Source of the DNA: Chloroflexota bacterium
Lineage (GTDB): Bacteria > Chloroflexota > Dehalococcoidia > E44-bin15
NCBI GenBank assembly: GCA_015222405.1
Contig: JADFVG010000183.1
Span: 1-25,514, forward strand
Length of the DNA stretch: 25,514 bases
Direction of reading: 5' to 3'
Shown here: in pieces, positions 24,401 through 25,514 of the stretch
Layout: every line of letters starts with the position of its first letter
Numbering within the stretch: position 1 is the first letter of the stretch
Notes under the pieces: generated by a model
What the model saw: the letters and a program-made list of their open reading frames with translations, nothing else
Databases searched by the model: none
What the model was told of the DNA's origin: nothing
Program-made: the position numbers and the translations under genes

Positions 24401-24435
24401 ATGAGCCAATCGTGAAATTGCTCTAGAACATTCAC
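21421..24435 (-). CDS. nuoH: NuoH-NuoI fusion with a GltD/NfnB-like flavoprotein inserted in NuoI
   Basis: Single 1004-codon frame. Residues 1-365: complete NuoH, the quinone-site membrane subunit (GPNRAGPFGILQPVADA at 59-75; ELQRSPFDLLEAESEIVAGY). Residues 366-412: NuoI N-terminal anchor (KGLTVTFRHLFRQPITVQYP, KRFRG). Residues 413-about 825: GltD-type flavoprotein with a cysteine domain (Cys421, 425, 460, 464, 468, 472), FAD site VAVIGSGPAGLTAA (Gly517, Gly519, Gly522), nucleotide site IIGGGNVA (648-653) with YRRSRQEMPA (Arg673, Arg674), and a second FAD contact ASGDAVTGPATV (Asp794). Residues 886-941: two ferredoxin motifs, Cys892/895/898/902 and Cys931/934/937/941, equivalent to N6a/N6b. 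Residues 942-1004: NuoI tail (RGYETATY, DKEML). Likely role: NAD(P)H oxidation feeding N6a/N6b, N2 and quinone. GTG start; GTG at 23340 is an alternative internal start. Confidence 0.93.
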   Translation of the reverse strand: MNVLEQFHDWLMNYWPSWAAYLVPALVAFIVLSTFILLVVMAFIYIERRGIGRFQIRRGPNRAGPFGILQPVADAVKVLTKEDIIPAASDRWVHWLAPVLAFVPAMAIFAVIPFEGKAIFADLNIGILYIIAISSLGVIGVFMAGWGSNNKFSLISAMRAVAQMVSYEIPLMLSIAGVLIIAGSLSMTSIVEAQNVPFFLLQPLGFLIFFIAATAELQRSPFDLLEAESEIVAGYHIEYSGMKFALFYLGEYTHTFAISAIVATLFLGGWHGVLLPGALWFMIKVFLVFGAFLWVRSTLPRLRVDQLMAFAWKCLFPLAVINLFVTAIEIVIWPEFPWQLMIPNILIAALLIVLWSGFFRVAGERVSFQRYGRGIVKGLTVTFRHLFRQPITVQYPEQRLTVSKRFRGTRFIRDTSKRAPCVLACPARVDAQGYVTLISQGKFKEALELVRRNLPFPAVCGRVCTHPCETACNRGKLDEPIAIRDLKRFLSDYEMRAGEEDITPAPRTKDERVAVIGSGPAGLTAARDLVNMGYGVTVFEALPIPGGMLAVGIPEYRLPKDILQKEIEAIQKLGIEIRLNSPVGKDGLTLEALYKQYEAILVAVGAHGSMRLNIPGEEFEGVYHGVSFLRDVSLGKEVKVGKRVAIIGGGNVAIDAARTALRLGSEEVMIVYRRSRQEMPASEEEIEEAEHEGIKLNYLAAPVRVLGEQEKVAGLECIRMELGEPDTSGRRRPIPVEGSEFVVDIDMLIPAIGQTPDLAFLPGDDRFHITARGTFEVDPASLATNIPGIFASGDAVTGPATVIEAVAAGSKAALAIDSYLREEKPGLAEEGLLPHEVDIEDMDTSDIVSKPRQPLPHLSLKERTPGFKEVNLGFTEEMAVEEANRCLNCGVCSWCQQCEKACPQGVIKIECDRAQEEDLGVIRFDIDLAACIFCGLCIEACPAHRLYFERGYETATYCRGDIALDKEMLRPSPQKQPSAYARPELEPTLPEQTLLLDRTKGRKE
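21961..23199 (-). other. GltD/NfnB-like domain inserted between the NuoI anchor and its iron-sulfur motifs
   Basis: Residues 413-825 of the fusion product. NuoI homology stops after KRFRGTRFIRD, where a normal NuoI would reach its first CxxCxxC within about ten residues, and resumes at the ferredoxin motifs near residue 886. The insert is a whole module: cysteine-rich helical domain, FAD fold and nested NAD(P)H fold in the usual GltD order. The linker 826-885 (LKERTPGFKEVNLGFTEEMA) resembles the tail that joins such flavoproteins to C-terminal ferredoxin domains, so the right border could lie as late as residue 902. Confidence 0.85.
23338..23351 (-). promoter_or_regulatory. Possible internal ribosome binding site and GTG start for NuoI-GltD
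   Basis: Val366 of the fusion is encoded by GTG (complement of 23338-23340) and is preceded by AGGGGAAAGG, an A/G-rich Shine-Dalgarno-like stretch about five bases away. Protein from this GTG begins exactly where a free NuoI would begin. In the neighbouring frame a TAG lies just upstream (complement of 23351-23353), so a one-base change would separate the two genes. Confidence 0.45.
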
Positions 24436-25514
24436 TAGCGGTCTACCTCGGCCAAAACGATGTCAATGCTGCCCAGGATGGCGATGGCATCGGCGAGCTT
24501 CCAACCGACACACAGGTCGCGGAGCATGGTGAGGTTTATCAGCGATGGGGCGCGGACCTTTAATCGGTAGGGGTAGGGGGAGTTGTCGCTCACCAGGTAA
24601 AAGCCCAGCTCACCCCTCGGCGACTCGATATGGGCATAAGCCTCCCCTTTGGGCGGTCGCAGCATGCCGGGAACCTTAGTCCGAATCTCCCCAGGTGGAA
24701 GCTGCTCTATAGCCTGCTTCACGATGCGCGTGCTCTGCCTGATCTCCTGAATCCTCACCCGGTAGCGATCATACATATCGCCTATCGTGCCCACCGGAAT
24801 TTCAAAATCGAGGCGATCATATACGGAATAGGGGTCAGCCTTGCGAATGTCCCACTTCACCCCGCTGGCACGCAGCACGGGACCGCTGGCTGAGGCATTG
24901 ATCGCCTTCTCCGGAGGTAAGACGCCGACCTCCTTGGTGCGCGCTAGCACGATCTCGTTCTCAGCGAGAAGCCAATCGTATTCCTCAATGAAACCGGGCA
25001 TTTCATCGGTAAACTGCTTGAGAGCGGGCAAGAACTCCTCAGGAATGTCGTGGCTCACCCCGCCGATGCGCATGTAATTATAGGTCAGGCGCTGCCCGCA
25101 TACCATCTCAAAAAGGTCGAGGATCTTCTCTCGCTCGCGGAACATGTACATAAAGGGGGTGAAGAAGGCACCCAGGTCGTTGAAAAAGGCGCCCACGGCG
25201 ATAAGGTGACTGGCGATGCGCATTAGCTCGGCCATGATTACCCTCAGATATTGGGCCCGCTCCGGAACCTCGATGTCAGCCAGCTTCTCCACTGCCATCA
25301 CGTAGGCAAAGTTGTTGGACATGGAAGCAAGGTAGTCCAGCCTGTCGGTATAGGGAATGACCTGGGTGTAGGTCTTGGTTTCGGCCAGCTTCTCAATGCC
25401 GCGATGGAGGTAGCCAAATACCGGCTCTAGCTCGACGATCACCTCGCCATCGAAGGTTATCCTCATTCGAAACACCCCGTGGGTTGAAGGGTGCTGAGGA
25501 CCGAAGTTGATCAT
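24435..25514 (-). CDS. nuoD: NADH-quinone oxidoreductase subunit D (49 kDa), possibly 5'-truncated
   Basis: Subunit of the peripheral arm of complex I that forms the quinone pocket with NuoB and NuoH. Seen: 359 residues with NFGPQHPSTHGVFRM (quinone-site histidines) at the very start, VFGYLHRGIEKLAE, YTDRLDYLASMSNN, SGPVLRASGVKWDIRK and a standard C terminus DIVLAEVDR. The frame opens with ATG at the window edge. Most NuoD proteins have a few more residues before GPQHPSTHG, so the true start may lie outside. The TAG stop overlaps the GTG of nuoH by one base. In operons with an NADH-input arm, nuoE, F and G would come next; here nuoH follows directly. Confidence 0.94.
   Translation of the reverse strand: MINFGPQHPSTHGVFRMRITFDGEVIVELEPVFGYLHRGIEKLAETKTYTQVIPYTDRLDYLASMSNNFAYVMAVEKLADIEVPERAQYLRVIMAELMRIASHLIAVGAFFNDLGAFFTPFMYMFREREKILDLFEMVCGQRLTYNYMRIGGVSHDIPEEFLPALKQFTDEMPGFIEEYDWLLAENEIVLARTKEVGVLPPEKAINASASGPVLRASGVKWDIRKADPYSVYDRLDFEIPVGTIGDMYDRYRVRIQEIRQSTRIVKQAIEQLPPGEIRTKVPGMLRPPKGEAYAHIESPRGELGFYLVSDNSPYPYRLKVRAPSLINLTMLRDLCVGWKLADAIAILGSIDIVLAEVDR

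Noticed and set aside
1..25514. CRISPR arrays, transposases, tRNA or rRNA genes
   Set aside because: No regularly spaced repeats, transposase motifs or RNA-gene signatures were seen; the strands are filled with metabolic genes.

Overview
The window looks like a contiguous piece of an anaerobic bacterial chromosome, most probably from the class Dehalococcoidia (Chloroflexota). That placement is inference. It rests on a nuo order that runs D-H-I-J-K-L-M-N with nothing between D and H, on an aconitase/isocitrate dehydrogenase/malate dehydrogenase/two-subunit fumarase cluster like the one I recall from Dehalococcoides, and on frequent TTG and GTG starts. Coding density is very high. No tRNA, rRNA, insertion sequence or CRISPR array is visible, and no gap of 300 bases lacks a gene.

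Left part, + strand (1-10559): central carbon metabolism. It opens with the 3' part of a CitE-family lyase. After a 128-base gap with a possible promoter comes a methylmalonyl/propionyl-CoA carboxyltransferase, a small carboxylase-associated protein, a decayed fragment resembling a pycB 5' end, and an intact PycB/OadA-type carboxyltransferase with its own biotinyl domain. Next are the two subunits of a LeuCD-type aconitase-family hydratase, an isocitrate dehydrogenase with NADP-type residues, malate dehydrogenase, both subunits of a class I fumarase and a methyltransferase. Together these cover oxaloacetate-malate-fumarate and citrate/isocitrate-2-oxoglutarate. The first two carboxyltransferase components resemble a methylmalonyl-CoA:pyruvate transcarboxylase.

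Middle part, - strand (15694-10556): a probable transcription unit starts at a good sigma70-like promoter just after nuoN. It carries NAD kinase, an N-acetylglutamate synthase-like GNAT protein, an ADP-ribose pyrophosphatase-type NUDIX hydrolase, and a glycosyltransferase/methyltransferase/glycosyltransferase set with two close paralogues. It meets the + strand genes tail to tail, the two stop codons sharing one CTAG.

Right part, - strand (25514-15691): complex I genes nuoD, H, I, J, K, L, M and N. The outstanding feature is the 1004-codon frame at 24435-21421. It encodes NuoH, joined in frame to the N-terminal membrane-anchoring segment of NuoI, then a complete GltD/NfnB-like flavoprotein with FAD and NAD(P)H sites, then the two [4Fe-4S] motifs and C-terminal tail of NuoI. 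A pyridine-nucleotide-oxidising module is thus spliced into the subunit that carries clusters N6a/N6b, while nuoE, nuoF and nuoG are missing from their usual place. The simplest reading is a complex I whose NADH-input arm has been replaced by a built-in NAD(P)H:ferredoxin-type flavoprotein. The NADP-like isocitrate dehydrogenase and the NAD kinase next to nuoN would fit an NADPH-fed enzyme.
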